Shown in pieces: positions 35,234 to 44,389 of a DNA stretch of 64,000 nucleotides. The position numbers were made by a program, and so were the translations under genes. The DNA lies in contig JACQFZ010000057.1 of NCBI GenBank assembly GCA_016199745.1, positions 62,001 through 126,000 on the forward strand, given 5' to 3'. Within the stretch, counting starts at the first letter, position 1; the number at the start of each line of letters is the position of its first letter. This DNA comes from Gammaproteobacteria bacterium. Its GTDB lineage: Bacteria; Pseudomonadota; Gammaproteobacteria; Acidiferrobacterales; Sulfurifustaceae. The notes under the pieces are model-generated. The model saw only the letters and a list, made by a program, of their open reading frames with translations, had not been told where the DNA came from and did not search any database.

Positions 35234-35568
35234 CGACTCCGAGCGAACGCGAATTGATCGAAACCGCCGGCCGACTGTTGCGGCAAACCGAACACGAGCT
35301 CGATCCGCTTACCATCGCCCGCCTGCGGGCCGCGCGTAGGCGGGCGCTCGATCACGCCGGCCGCCGGCCTCGTTTTAGCCGGTTCGCCATGGGCGGGCTG
35401 GTGACCGCGGGCGTAACGTTCGCGCTGGTCGGCATCATTAGCTTGACGGCACCGACTAAACCGATCGCGTCGGAAACCACCGTCGCCGATCTCGAGTTGC
35501 TGACGACCGAGAATCCAGAGTTCTACGAGGATCTCGAATTTTATGATTGGCTCGGCAATGCCAGCTGA
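35230..35568 (+). CDS. DUF3619-like membrane protein, likely anti-sigma partner
   Basis: The protein has 112 residues: a cytoplasmic N-terminal part (ELIETAGRLLRQTEHELDP), one hydrophobic helix (MGGLVTAGVTFALVGIISL) and a short acidic outer tail (ENPEFYEDLEFYDWL). The arrangement fits a single-pass anti-sigma factor. It overlaps the sigma gene by four bases. The role is inferred from order and topology. Confidence 0.72.
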   Translation: MTTPSERELIETAGRLLRQTEHELDPLTIARLRAARRRALDHAGRRPRFSRFAMGGLVTAGVTFALVGIISLTAPTKPIASETTVADLELLTTENPEFYEDLEFYDWLGNAS

Positions 35569-35652
35569 GTGGGCAATGCTCGGCAGGGGGATCGCCTTAA
35601 CGGCGACACCGGCACACGCCAGCACTACGCCATCAACAAAGGAGCGACCCTG

Positions 35653-36099
35653 ATGCGCCGCCTGATCCTCATTGGCGCCCTACTGCTGTTACCGGCGTTG
35701 GCGCACGCCACCGACACCATTCCGTGGAACACGCTGAGCCCGGAAGAGCGCGAGATGCTGAAACCGTTTGCTGAACATTGGTCGGAGTTGCCGGCGGAAC
35801 GGCAAGAGCGACTGCGCCAGGGCCTTAAACGCTGGCAGCAAATGAGCCCGGAGGAACGCGAACGCGCACATGAACGCTTCAAACGTTGGCAACAGATGTC
35901 GCCGGAAGCGCGCGCCCGAGCGCGCGAACGCTACGAGCACTTCAAGAAACTTCCACCGGCAGAACAGGAACGGCTGCGGCAGCGACACGAGTGGTTCAAG
36001 CAATTGCCGCCGGCAGAGCGCGAGCGGCTGCGTGAGCAGTGGCGCAAGATGACGCCGGAAGAACGCGAGCGGCAGCGCCAGAACTGGACAAAGCCCTAA
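35653..36099 (+). CDS. DUF3106 domain secreted protein
   Basis: The protein has 148 residues from the ATG at 35653, with GGAG ten bases ahead. A signal peptide (LILIGALLLLPALAHA) is followed by at least five degenerate repeats of the form W-x-x-(L/M)-(S/P)-P-(E/A)-E-R-E-R-(L/M), for example WNTLSPEEREMLKPFAEHW, and later KMTPEERERQRQNW. Charged helical repeats of this type suggest a periplasmic adaptor or sensor. It closes the sigma operon. Confidence 0.85.
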   Translation: MRRLILIGALLLLPALAHATDTIPWNTLSPEEREMLKPFAEHWSELPAERQERLRQGLKRWQQMSPEERERAHERFKRWQQMSPEARARARERYEHFKKLPPAEQERLRQRHEWFKQLPPAERERLREQWRKMTPEERERQRQNWTKP

Positions 36100-36101
36100 C
36101 G

Positions 36102-36461
36102 TCAGCGATTGGAAGGATTGTGCTTGGTCGCCCGACCGCGAACCTCATCGGCCGGATATTTTTTTTCGTTCAAAGCCATTTTGCGTTCGGCGGCGGCAAG
36201 CAAATCGACGTCGAGTCGATCGGCCAGACGCACGAGGTACAACAATACATCTGCCAGCTCTTGCTCAACGGCAGCGCGCGTCTCGGCGCTCAACTGCGTG
36301 CTCTGCGATTCGGTCAGCCACTGAAAGTGCTCGACCAATTCGCCAGCTTCGACGATCAACGCCATCGCCACATTCTTCGGCGAGTGGAACTGCTCCCAAT
36401 CCCGCGCTTGCGCGAACTCGCGTAGGCGCTGCCGCAACTCATCCAGGGAACGCAGCGTCAT
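36102..36461 (-). CDS. MazG-like nucleotide pyrophosphohydrolase
   Basis: The protein has 119 residues from the ATG at 36461, whose ATGA overlaps the preceding GGDEF stop. The metal-binding pattern is EAGELVEHFQW with EQELADVLLYLVRLADRL (ExxE...ExxD), the all-alpha NTP pyrophosphatase core. The short size fits the dCTPase/RS21-C6-type house-cleaning enzymes that remove non-canonical nucleotides. The nucleotide preference is not decided. Confidence 0.9.
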   Translation of the reverse strand: MTLRSLDELRQRLREFAQARDWEQFHSPKNVAMALIVEAGELVEHFQWLTESQSTQLSAETRAAVEQELADVLLYLVRLADRLDVDLLAAAERKMALNEKKYPADEVRGRATKHNPSNR

Positions 36462-37597
36462 GCGACCGCACCGCCGTCGACGCGACAAATAGCACCGCGA
36501 CCGGCCACTAGCTTGCCTTGATACATGGCGCTATCGACCGACTTCAACACTGTATCGAGATCGGCGCCATGCAGCGGCGCCAGCCCCATGCCGATGGTCA
36601 AACTCAATTGCGCTTGGCCGTCGATCACCGGCGGTACGATCGCTTGAATGCGCTTAGCAACGGCGGTCGCTTGCTCCAGATCGGTGTCGGGCATGATGAC
36701 GAGAAATTCGTCGCCACCGAAACGAGCGACGATGTCGGTGGTACGCACCGACACCATGATCGCCTGCGCCACTTCTTTGAGGGCGCGGTCGCCGGCATCG
36801 TGACCATGAATATCGTTGATCGCTTTGAAGCCGTCGAGATCGGCGAACAGCACCGCCAGCGAGCTGCGGTTGCGTGTGAGGGCAACGAACAACCCGTCGG
36901 CATGTTCTTTTAGACCGCGCCGATTGAGCAAGCCGGTGAGCGCATCGTTGCGACTGGCGGCCTCCAGCCCCAGGCGGGTGCGCTCGATATTTGCCATCAA
37001 CGAGTACGAATAAGCGACGATGATGCCGACGAACATGATGAAGAACACGCTCGCGACCGACAGGTCGTCGAGATAATCGCCAAAGCGCAAACCGAGTACG
37101 AGCGCGGCGACGGCGACGCTGCTCAGCGCCGCCTCGGCAAACGCACGCAGTCCATAACGCATGCCGTTGCCGAGAACGATCACGAGGTACACGAGATACG
37201 CCGGCGACATGACATGGACGTCGGCCAACGCCACCGCCGATACCCCCAGAATATCGGTCCACATCGCCAGCCGCAGCCGCCTCGGCGAAACCACGCGCCA
37301 GCGCGCGTGCAGCATGTAAAGCCCGGTTAAACCGAGATACACCAGGTGAACGATATTGATCGCTACCCAATAGTGACTAGAGCGCGCGACCACCTCACCG
37401 ACGTTGAAATAAGCGAGGCCGAGGGTACCGAACAAAAAACGGGTAATGAATTGGGTACGTTGCTCTTCCCACGTCGGCAGTCGCAAGCGATCGACTTGGC
37501 GTCGCAGGCGCAGGCGCCGATCGGCGCCAAGTCGATCGCTCTCCCGCCGCCGCGGACTCGGTCCAGCTACCTCGGCTTGGCGCCGATCGCCGATCAC
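36458..37597 (-). CDS. membrane-bound diguanylate cyclase (GGDEF)
   Basis: The protein has 379 residues from a GTG overlapping the argH stop by four bases (GTGA). Residues 1-40 are rich in arginine ([20 protein letters not shown]). Six or so membrane helices run about 55-205, then the GGDEF domain from about 215. The active site is intact ([11 protein letters not shown]) and the inhibitory I-site is RTTD, five residues before it. It makes cyclic di-GMP and is probably product-inhibited. Confidence 0.93.
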   Translation of the reverse strand: MIGDRRQAEVAGPSPRRRESDRLGADRRLRLRRQVDRLRLPTWEEQRTQFITRFLFGTLGLAYFNVGEVVARSSHYWVAINIVHLVYLGLTGLYMLHARWRVVSPRRLRLAMWTDILGVSAVALADVHVMSPAYLVYLVIVLGNGMRYGLRAFAEAALSSVAVAALVLGLRFGDYLDDLSVASVFFIMFVGIIVAYSYSLMANIERTRLGLEAASRNDALTGLLNRRGLKEHADGLFVALTRNRSSLAVLFADLDGFKAINDIHGHDAGDRALKEVAQAIMVSVRTTDIVARFGGDEFLVIMPDTDLEQATAVAKRIQAIVPPVIDGQAQLSLTIGMGLAPLHGADLDTVLKSVDSAMYQGKLVAGRGAICRVDGGAVA

Positions 37598-38991
37598 TTC
37601 GAGCCGGCCTCGTGACTGATCCGTGCACGCGCGCGAACGATCGCAGCGCGCACTTGCTCGGGCGCCGTGCCGCCTACATGGTTACGCGCTTTAACCGAGC
37701 CAGCGGTCGTCAGCACAGCGAAGATATCGGCGTCGATGTGCGTACTGAATCCGTGGAGCTCATCGAGTGTGAGCTCGGCAAGATCGCGTCCACGATCGAC
37801 GCCGTAACGCACGGCGCGGCCGACGATTTCATGCGCATCGCGGAACGGTATGCCTTTGCGCACCAGGTAATCGGCGAGATCGGTCGCGGTCGAATAGCCC
37901 TGCACCGCCGCTTGTGCCATGCGCTCGCGCCGCACCTGCATCGTATCGATGAGACCGGCATAAACCTGCAACGACATTAACGTCGTGTCGAGCGTATCGA
38001 ACACCGGCTCTTTGTCTTCTTGGTTGTCGCGGTTGTATGCCAGCGGCTGCGCCTTCATCAGCGTCAACAACGCCGTCAGGTGACCCTGCACGCGCGCGCT
38101 CTTGCCGCGTACGAGCTCGGGCACGTCCGGATTTTTTTTCTGCGGCATGATCGACGAACCGGTGCAGTAGGCATCGGACAACTCGACGAAACCGAAGATC
38201 GACGACGACCACAGCACCAACTCCTCCGACATACGCGACAGATGCGTCATGATCAAGGCGCATGCGGAAATGAACTCGATGGCGAAATCACGATCGGACA
38301 CCGCGTCGAGCGAATTTTCGGTGATCGTGTCGAAGCCGAGCAGCTTTGCCGTATAAGCACGATCGATCGGATAGCTCGTGCCGGCGAGCGCGGCCGAGCC
38401 GAGCGGCATAACGTTAATACGCTTACGCGCATCGCGCAGCCGCGCCGCATCGCGCACTAGCATTTCGAACCACGCCATCAAGTGATGGCCGAACGTTACC
38501 GGTTGTGCCACCTGCATATGCGTGAAGCCGGGCATGATCGTGTCGGCCTCGCGCTCGGCAATCTTGAGCAACGCCTGCTGCAGCGCATTGATGGCCGTAA
38601 GCAATGCGTCGACACCATCGCGCAAATACAAACGCACGTCGGTCGCAACTTGATCGTTACGCGAGCGCGCCGTGTGCAATTTTTTGCCGGCGTCACCGAT
38701 ACGCTGCGTCAGCCGCGCTTCGATGTTCATGTGCACGTCTTCGAACTCGGCGCGCCAGGCGAATTGACCGGCATCGATTTCGGCTTCGATTTCTTCGAGC
38801 CCGCGAACAATCGCATCGCGCTCTGACGTCGTCAGCACACCGACATGCGCCAGCATGCGCGCGTGCGCGATCGAGCCGGCGATATCGTAGTGATAGAGCC
38901 GCTGATCGAAGTGGACCGAGCCGGTGAAACGTTCCACCAAGCTATCCGTGGCGTCGGTAAATCGACCACCCCAAAGTTTGTCTTTGCTCAT
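37594..38991 (-). CDS. argH: argininosuccinate lyase
   Basis: The protein has 465 residues, full length. The superfamily signature is [12 protein letters not shown], and [20 protein letters not shown] plus the opening [19 protein letters not shown] are typical of ArgH. It splits argininosuccinate to arginine and fumarate, the last step of arginine synthesis. It heads a minus-strand series argH-GGDEF-mazG with four-base overlaps. It is divergent from the algZ-algR-hem cluster. Confidence 0.98.
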   Translation of the reverse strand: MSKDKLWGGRFTDATDSLVERFTGSVHFDQRLYHYDIAGSIAHARMLAHVGVLTTSERDAIVRGLEEIEAEIDAGQFAWRAEFEDVHMNIEARLTQRIGDAGKKLHTARSRNDQVATDVRLYLRDGVDALLTAINALQQALLKIAEREADTIMPGFTHMQVAQPVTFGHHLMAWFEMLVRDAARLRDARKRINVMPLGSAALAGTSYPIDRAYTAKLLGFDTITENSLDAVSDRDFAIEFISACALIMTHLSRMSEELVLWSSSIFGFVELSDAYCTGSSIMPQKKNPDVPELVRGKSARVQGHLTALLTLMKAQPLAYNRDNQEDKEPVFDTLDTTLMSLQVYAGLIDTMQVRRERMAQAAVQGYSTATDLADYLVRKGIPFRDAHEIVGRAVRYGVDRGRDLAELTLDELHGFSTHIDADIFAVLTTAGSVKARNHVGGTAPEQVRAAIVRARARISHEAGSK

Positions 38992-39124
38992 GATTCTCTG
39001 CGCTGTCGTTAATGAAAGGCGCGATGTTTTGTCGCCAGCGGAATGATGCCGAAGACCCTACGTTAAACCTTGTCGGCGCACACATTTTGTGCCGATTTTT
39101 AAGGCAAATTCGTCGTTGCCTCCC

Positions 39125-39290
39125 ATCGGTGACCGGCTCCCGGTCATCGGTAAGGGATTGTTGCCTCAGGGTTTGCCGGCTATGGTTGAATTCAGTAGCA
39201 AATCACCTGATTCGGACTCTCCTTTGTGCACCCCCACCCCGAATTCCGAATCAGGTCTTCCGGCCCCCGTCACTGACGGGGGTTTTTTTT
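39125..39290 (+). ncRNA. candidate structured RNA or leader ending in a terminator
   Basis: Rightward transcript with hairpin 1 (ATCGGTGACCGG, 39125-39136, pairing with 39140-39151 over a CTC loop), hairpin 2 (ACCTGATTCGGA, 39205-39216, pairing perfectly with 39245-39256 around a pyrimidine-rich loop) and the terminator at 39264-39290. It does not match a riboswitch or 6S, RNase P or tmRNA core that I know. It could be a small RNA, or an attenuated leader of algZ 127 bases further on. Confidence 0.45.
39264..39290 (+). terminator. strong intrinsic terminator upstream of algZ
   Basis: CCCCCGT (39264-39270) pairs with ACGGGGG (39276-39282), then eight T residues (39283-39290). It reads rightward with no protein gene before it, which means that a rightward transcript starts within this region. 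Confidence 0.9.
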
Positions 39291-39416
39291 GGCAGTTACC
39301 CACCGCAGGAAAGTATACTTGACGCGCCCTTACATGGCGTAACCCAATGCGATTTTACAAAATCGGCATTCAGGTGCGCTTGCATCGACCAGGGCGGTCA
39401 CTAACGGAAGGAATCC

Positions 39417-40475
39417 ATGCCACCACGCGAACAACGACACGAACGAAACTTTCTCCCTGATTTTGGTTCCTTCGGCATGGCCATTCGGTTCATCCTTTTG
39501 GCTGAGCTCATTGCCATCATTATCACCATCGGTCGCAACGCCGTGTTCGACGAGCAGGCGTGGCAAGATTTCAACATGTTGTCGGCATTCGCCATCGCCA
39601 TCTCGTTGTTCAGTGTGGTGATCTTGAAACTGGCGGCGCCGCTGTTGCGACGGACATCGGTGGCGTTCGGCTCGGTGTTGGTTGTAGTGTTATTGCTATT
39701 CGTTACCGCCATCGGTACCGACGGCATGATCTTCGCGTTGCATGATTTTGGATTAATCCCTGAGCGTTGGCCGGCGTGGCGCGAATCGTTGATCATTCGC
39801 AGCCTGATGGTCGCCTTTATCATCAGTGTCTTCGGCTTGCGCTACGTCATCGCCCAACACCGGGCCGAGGTCGAGGCACGCGCCCAGCAAGAGGCACGCA
39901 TGCAGGCGTTGCAATCGCGTATTCGTCCCCATTTCCTATTCAACAGCTTGAATAGCGTCGCCAGCTTAACGCGCAGTAACCCTGAGAAAGGCGAGGCGGT
40001 GTTGCATGACTTGGCCGACCTCTTCCGCGTACTGTTAGCGGATGCTCGCAAACTGGTTCCCATCTCGGCCGAGCGCGAAATTTCGCGCCAGTACCTCGAG
40101 ATCGAAAAGATTCGCCTTGGCGATCGATTAACCGTGCAGTGGAATATGAGCCCGAACATTCCGCGGGCCGCATTGATCCCCGCACTGACGATGCAACCTT
40201 TGCTTGAAAACGCGATCTATCACGGCATCGAACCGCGCTTCGCCGGCGGTGCCATTAAAATCGATATGTGGGCCGAAGGCGAAACCCTTAACATTCTCAT
40301 TAGTAATCCACTGCCCGATGTGCGTAAAAATACGCCGGGCAAGGGCAACAAAATCGCCCAGGAGAATACCCGGCAGCGGTTGACCACGCAGTTCGGCGCG
40401 GCAGCGAGTCTGCAAGCGTTTGAAGAAGGCGGGCAATACCACGTGAAGGTGAAAATGCCGATCGTACGTGGGTGA
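39417..40475 (+). CDS. algZ: AlgZ/LytS-type sensor histidine kinase, first of two
   Basis: The protein has 352 residues with a GGAAGGA ribosome site. Four membrane helices (about 20-40, 57-75, 81-100, 125-147) precede the His_kinase domain. The phosphoacceptor is in RIRPHFLFNSLNSVASL. The ATPase N-box is LTMQPLLENAIYHGIEPRFA. It senses an unknown signal and should phosphorylate AlgR, encoded two genes on. The gene symbol is by relationship; a second, similar kinase gene follows. Confidence 0.87.
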   Translation: MPPREQRHERNFLPDFGSFGMAIRFILLAELIAIIITIGRNAVFDEQAWQDFNMLSAFAIAISLFSVVILKLAAPLLRRTSVAFGSVLVVVLLLFVTAIGTDGMIFALHDFGLIPERWPAWRESLIIRSLMVAFIISVFGLRYVIAQHRAEVEARAQQEARMQALQSRIRPHFLFNSLNSVASLTRSNPEKGEAVLHDLADLFRVLLADARKLVPISAEREISRQYLEIEKIRLGDRLTVQWNMSPNIPRAALIPALTMQPLLENAIYHGIEPRFAGGAIKIDMWAEGETLNILISNPLPDVRKNTPGKGNKIAQENTRQRLTTQFGAAASLQAFEEGGQYHVKVKMPIVRG

Positions 40476-40630
40476 ACTGTGGGGCCGGCGCGAATGCCCG
40501 CACACGGAAGTGCGGGCCGGGGCTTAGCGAAGCCTTCCATGCGACGCCACGGACGGCAGGCACAACGTAACGGAAGTCACACGGTGCTTTTCGACACGAG
40601 CAGCACCATATTTAGCAGCAAAGGTGGGGC

Positions 40631-41761
40631 ATGGAGTTAACAACGGTACGGAGCAACGTATTCAACTGGTTCCGCGGTCTCGCCGACCGCGCCGGTCTGT
40701 TGCCGCACGGCGAACCGACGGCGGCAAACGATGGCGTGCTGCCGAACTTCTGCTCGGTGCCGGTGGTGGTGAACGTCATGTTGATCGCCGAGGTGTTTGC
40801 CTTCATCACTACGCTCATCACTCGCCGGATCTCGCTCAACATTCTCGAAGACCTGCTGTTGATCTCGCTGTTCTTGCAGTGGATCGCGCTTACCAGCATC
40901 GCCTGCTTATGCGGCGCCCGCTCCTATCTGAATCGCCTGCCTAGACTCAAAGCACTGGCACTCGCTTATGCATTGCTATTGGTCGTGACGCTCGTGGTCA
41001 GCGAAGCAGCGGTATGGCTGCTGTACGCGTTCGGTCGCATCAGCACGGCGCGGCCGGAATGGTACGGTTATTTTCACATCCAAAATTTCACGGTCAGTGT
41101 CTTGGTCAACGCCCTGGCGCTGCGCTACTTGCTCGGCAAGCACGAGCTCAAGCAGCGCACGCTGTCGGAAGCACGCGCCAAGATTCAAGCACTGCAGTCG
41201 CGCATTCGGCCGCACTTCGTGTTCAACAGCTTGAACATCATCGCCAGCCTGACACGCAACGAGCCGGCGCGGGCCGAGAGCGCGATCGAAGACATGGCCG
41301 ATCTGTTCCGCATGATGCTGACGGAAGACGAGCAACTCATCCCGGTAAAGAAAGAAGTCGATGTCACCAAAAAGTATCTCGCCATCGAAACGCTCCGGCT
41401 CGAACAACGCTTGCATGTCGAATGGCAGATCGGCACATTTCCGCGCAAGGCGGCAATACCGGTATTGACGTTGCAACCGCTATTGGAAAACGCTGTACGC
41501 CACGGCGTCGAAGCGTTGCCGGCCGGCGGCACGATCCACGTCAAACTTTGGGAACAGGATGATAAGATCCATATCCAAGTTGATAACCCTTACCCGCCCG
41601 CCAAATCCAAGAGCGCGCCCGCGTCTCACAGCCGGTCGCTCGATAACATCCGGAGCCGACTGGAGAGCCACTACGGCCAAGCGGCGCGGCTCGAAGCTAA
41701 GGGGGAAAATGGTCAGTTCAGCGTCAGCGTCGTCATCCCGACGCGTGGAGGTAACGTATGA
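40631..41761 (+). CDS. AlgZ/LytS-type sensor histidine kinase, second of two
   Basis: The protein has 376 residues, with GGTGGGG upstream of the ATG. It has the same layout as its neighbour: four helices (about 45-70, 75-95, 110-135, 145-165), then RIRPHFVFNSLNIIASLTRN and the ATPase block LTLQPLLENAVRHGVEALPA. The two kinases share their cytoplasmic blocks but differ in membrane and loop parts, so this is an old duplication. Its stop codon overlaps the algR ATG by four bases (ATGA), making it the most tightly coupled partner of AlgR. Confidence 0.87.
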   Translation: MELTTVRSNVFNWFRGLADRAGLLPHGEPTAANDGVLPNFCSVPVVVNVMLIAEVFAFITTLITRRISLNILEDLLLISLFLQWIALTSIACLCGARSYLNRLPRLKALALAYALLLVVTLVVSEAAVWLLYAFGRISTARPEWYGYFHIQNFTVSVLVNALALRYLLGKHELKQRTLSEARAKIQALQSRIRPHFVFNSLNIIASLTRNEPARAESAIEDMADLFRMMLTEDEQLIPVKKEVDVTKKYLAIETLRLEQRLHVEWQIGTFPRKAAIPVLTLQPLLENAVRHGVEALPAGGTIHVKLWEQDDKIHIQVDNPYPPAKSKSAPASHSRSLDNIRSRLESHYGQAARLEAKGENGQFSVSVVIPTRGGNV

Positions 41762-42528
41762 GAGTATTGATCGTAGACGACGAAAAATTAGCGCGTGATC
41801 GCTTGCGCGAGTTGCTGTCCGACATCGGCGGTTATTCCGTCATCGGCGAAGCCATGAACGGCGCCGAGGCGGTCGAGAAAGCCTCCGAGCTCAACCCCGA
41901 TGTGCTGCTGATGGACATCCGCATGCCGGGGATGGACGGGCTCGAGGCGGCGATGCACTTGATGGGTATGGAACATCCACCCAGTGTCATCTTCACCACC
42001 GCTTACGATCAGCACGCGCTCGACGCGTTCGACGTCAACGCCGTCGACTATCTGCTGAAACCCATTCGTAAGGATCGGTTAGCGAATGCACTGACGAAGG
42101 CACGGAAGCTGACGATGAAACAAGTGCAGGAGCTGCACCACTCGCGCAAGGAGATGCCGGCGCGCACGCACATCAGCGTGCATCTGCGCGGCAACATCCG
42201 CTTGGTTCCGGTCGCCGATATCGTTTACTTCTTGGCCGACAGCAAGTACGTGGTCGTGCGCACCTCGACCGAGGAGCACTTGATCGAAGATTCATTGGTG
42301 AACTTGGAAAAAGAATTCGGTGAACGTTTCCTGCGCGTGCATCGCAATGCATTGGTAGCAACCCAGTTCATCAAAGGTATCGAGAAAAGCACCGTCGGCA
42401 CCTGGCAGGTAAATCTGCGCAATGTTGAAAAGAAGCTCGACGTCAGCCGGCGCCATACGGCGGCGGTACGCCGTTGGGCACGCAATCGGCCGATGGCCGC
42501 GGCCACCGCTAACAACGTCAACGCCTAG
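41758..42528 (+). CDS. algR: AlgR-type LytTR response regulator
   Basis: The protein has 256 residues. The receiver domain (1-115) has acidic VDDEKLARDR, phosphoacceptor Asp in VLLMDIRMPGMDG and the conserved lysine in LLKPIRKD. The LytTR DNA-binding domain (about 145-245) has IVYFLADSKYVVVRT and FLRVHRNALVAT. In Pseudomonas AlgR controls alginate, motility and virulence; targets here are unknown. Confidence 0.95.
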   Translation: MRVLIVDDEKLARDRLRELLSDIGGYSVIGEAMNGAEAVEKASELNPDVLLMDIRMPGMDGLEAAMHLMGMEHPPSVIFTTAYDQHALDAFDVNAVDYLLKPIRKDRLANALTKARKLTMKQVQELHHSRKEMPARTHISVHLRGNIRLVPVADIVYFLADSKYVVVRTSTEEHLIEDSLVNLEKEFGERFLRVHRNALVATQFIKGIEKSTVGTWQVNLRNVEKKLDVSRRHTAAVRRWARNRPMAAATANNVNA

Positions 42529-42613
42529 TTATGGGCAACTTGTTGCCCACGTGGCACCAAAACAGCGTGCACAGGACAACGCTGCCCACTCTACATTGAT
42601 AACCATCCCCTCA

Positions 42614-42640
42614 TCCCTGGCCGCCTTCGGCGGCCAGGGA
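42614..42640 (+). repeat. 12-bp perfect-stem hairpin between algR and hemC
   Basis: TCCCTGGCCGCC (42614-42625) and its exact complement (42629-42640) enclose the loop TTC. It ends 17 bases before the hemC start codon. There is no T-run. It may shield the hemC start or separate the two coding regions on a shared messenger. Confidence 0.75.
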
Positions 42641-42657
42641 GAAGCGAGACAGTCCAC

Positions 42658-43584
42658 TTGAAGACCCTTCGTATCGGTACTCGCAAAAGCGCGCTCGCCC
42701 TCTGGCAAGCGGAACATGTGCGCGATCGACTGCTCGCACTGAATCCGGGGCTCGTTGTCGATCTGGTGAAAATCACTACCGAAGGCGACCGCATCCTCGA
42801 TCGACCGCTCGCCACCATCGGCGGCAAGGGGTTGTTCATCAAAGAGCTCGAACAAGCGCTGTTCGACGGCCGCGCCGATTTGGCGGTGCACTCGATGAAA
42901 GATCTGACCGTGACGTTACCCGACGGTTTGCACATCGGTGCCGTGCTCGAACGCGCTGATCCGCGCGATGCGTTCGTCTCGACGCGTTACGCGCGGCTGG
43001 CTGAGCTACCCGCCGGCGCACGTGTCGGCACCTCGAGTCTGCGCCGGCAGTGCCAGATCCGTGCCCGCTATCCACAGCTCGACGTGATCACACTACGCGG
43101 CAACGTCAATACGCGTCTGCGCAAATTAGACGACGGCGAATTCGACGCCATTATCCTCGCGGTCGCCGGCCTCGAACGTCTCGGCATGGCCGAGCGCATC
43201 CGCGAACGCCTCACCATCAGCGACAGTCTGCCGGCAGTTGCCCAAGGCGCGATCTGCATCGAGTGCCGCCGCGACGACCACTCCACCAACGAGCTGCTGG
43301 CACCGCTCAATCACACCCCGACATTGCATTGCGTCCGCGCCGAGCGCGCGTTCAACGCGCATCTCGACGGCGGTTGCCAAGTGCCGATCGCCGGTTTTGC
43401 CGAGCTCAACGGCGAGGCACTGCATCTACGCGGCTTAGTCGGCGATCCCGATGGCCGCCAGATACTGCAAGGCGAAGCGCGCGGTACCGTCGCCGAGGCC
43501 GACGCCATCGGCGCGCGCTTGGCCGGCGAGCTGCTGGCACGCGGCGCCAAAACTATCCTCGACAAGGTTTATGGTCGTGGCTGA
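42658..43584 (+). CDS. hemC: hydroxymethylbilane synthase
   Basis: The protein has 308 residues. The start is a TTG (42658): the conserved opening [18 protein letters not shown] begins three codons later and no ATG fits. The dipyrromethane cofactor cysteine is Cys240 ([13 protein letters not shown]). [15 protein letters not shown] and [11 protein letters not shown] are also present. It joins four porphobilinogens into hydroxymethylbilane in tetrapyrrole synthesis. A rare start and a hairpin 17 bases upstream suggest low or regulated translation. Confidence 0.97.
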   Translation: MKTLRIGTRKSALALWQAEHVRDRLLALNPGLVVDLVKITTEGDRILDRPLATIGGKGLFIKELEQALFDGRADLAVHSMKDLTVTLPDGLHIGAVLERADPRDAFVSTRYARLAELPAGARVGTSSLRRQCQIRARYPQLDVITLRGNVNTRLRKLDDGEFDAIILAVAGLERLGMAERIRERLTISDSLPAVAQGAICIECRRDDHSTNELLAPLNHTPTLHCVRAERAFNAHLDGGCQVPIAGFAELNGEALHLRGLVGDPDGRQILQGEARGTVAEADAIGARLAGELLARGAKTILDKVYGRG

Positions 43585-44368
43585 TGCCACGCTCGCCGGC
43601 GTCGGCGTGTTAGTCACACGCCCGGCGCATCAGGCGGAGTCATTGGTCCGCCTAATCGAACAAGCCGGCGGCGTTGCTATCCGCTTCCCGGCCATGGCCA
43701 TTGCCCCACCGACCGACCCGCAGCGCCTATCGTTATTGCTCGATCGGCTGGCGGAATTCCAGTTCGCCATCTTCATTAGCGCTAATGCGGTCCAGCAAGC
43801 ATTCGCGGCGCTACGCGCACGTGGTCAAGTTTGGCCGCCGGCAGTGCGACCGATCTGCGTCGGCCCAACCAGCGCCCGCGCGCTCGCCGAGCACGGTTTA
43901 CACGATCCGCTAGTGCCGACTGAACGCTTCGACAGCGAGGGCGTACTAGCGTTGCCGGCACTGACGAACGTCGCCGGCGTCCACGTGCTCATCGTTCGCG
44001 GCGAAGGCGGCCGCGAACTAATGGCGCAGACCTTACGAGCGCGCGGCGCCGATGTGGTCTATGCCGAATGCTACCGGCGCGTACGGCCGACGGCCGATAT
44101 CGCCGCGCTGGTCGATTGCTTCCGTCGCGACGAAATCCATATCATCAGCATCACCAGTAGCGACGGCCTCAATAATCTTTACGAAATGATCGGCGCCGCC
44201 GACCGCGATCTGCTTCTGCGCAGTCCGATCGTGGTCATGAGCGAGGCGCAAGCAAGCACCGCCCGCGCGCTCGGTTTCCAAGCGGCGCTATCGATCGCGC
44301 CCAGCGCGAGCGACGCGGCTATACTGGACGCCATTCGAACGTGGCGGACCCAGCAAATTTCCCTATAA
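43571..44368 (+). CDS. hemD: uroporphyrinogen-III synthase
   Basis: The protein has 265 residues from the ATG at 43571, overlapping the hemC end by 14 bases. Typical HemD blocks are [60 protein letters not shown] and [11 protein letters not shown]. It closes and flips ring D to give uroporphyrinogen III. Sequence is poorly conserved in this family, but order and blocks agree. Confidence 0.95.
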   Translation: MVVADATLAGVGVLVTRPAHQAESLVRLIEQAGGVAIRFPAMAIAPPTDPQRLSLLLDRLAEFQFAIFISANAVQQAFAALRARGQVWPPAVRPICVGPTSARALAEHGLHDPLVPTERFDSEGVLALPALTNVAGVHVLIVRGEGGRELMAQTLRARGADVVYAECYRRVRPTADIAALVDCFRRDEIHIISITSSDGLNNLYEMIGAADRDLLLRSPIVVMSEAQASTARALGFQAALSIAPSASDAAILDAIRTWRTQQISL

Positions 44369-44389
44369 TTCATCGCCCACGGTGATTGC

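Larger units (their letters stand above)
38992..39416. other. 425-base argH/algZ divergent intergenic region
   Basis: No protein gene is convincing here. It holds a stable hairpin (39125-39151), a long-range inverted repeat (39205-39216 with 39245-39256), and a terminator (39264-39290) reading rightward. The short frames across it run through the terminator. Promoters for argH and algZ must lie here but are not clear by eye. Confidence 0.55.

Noticed and set aside
39012-39404. 130-codon and 77-codon frames in the argH-algZ gap
   Set aside because: Both run through the hairpins and the terminator and look like chance frames.
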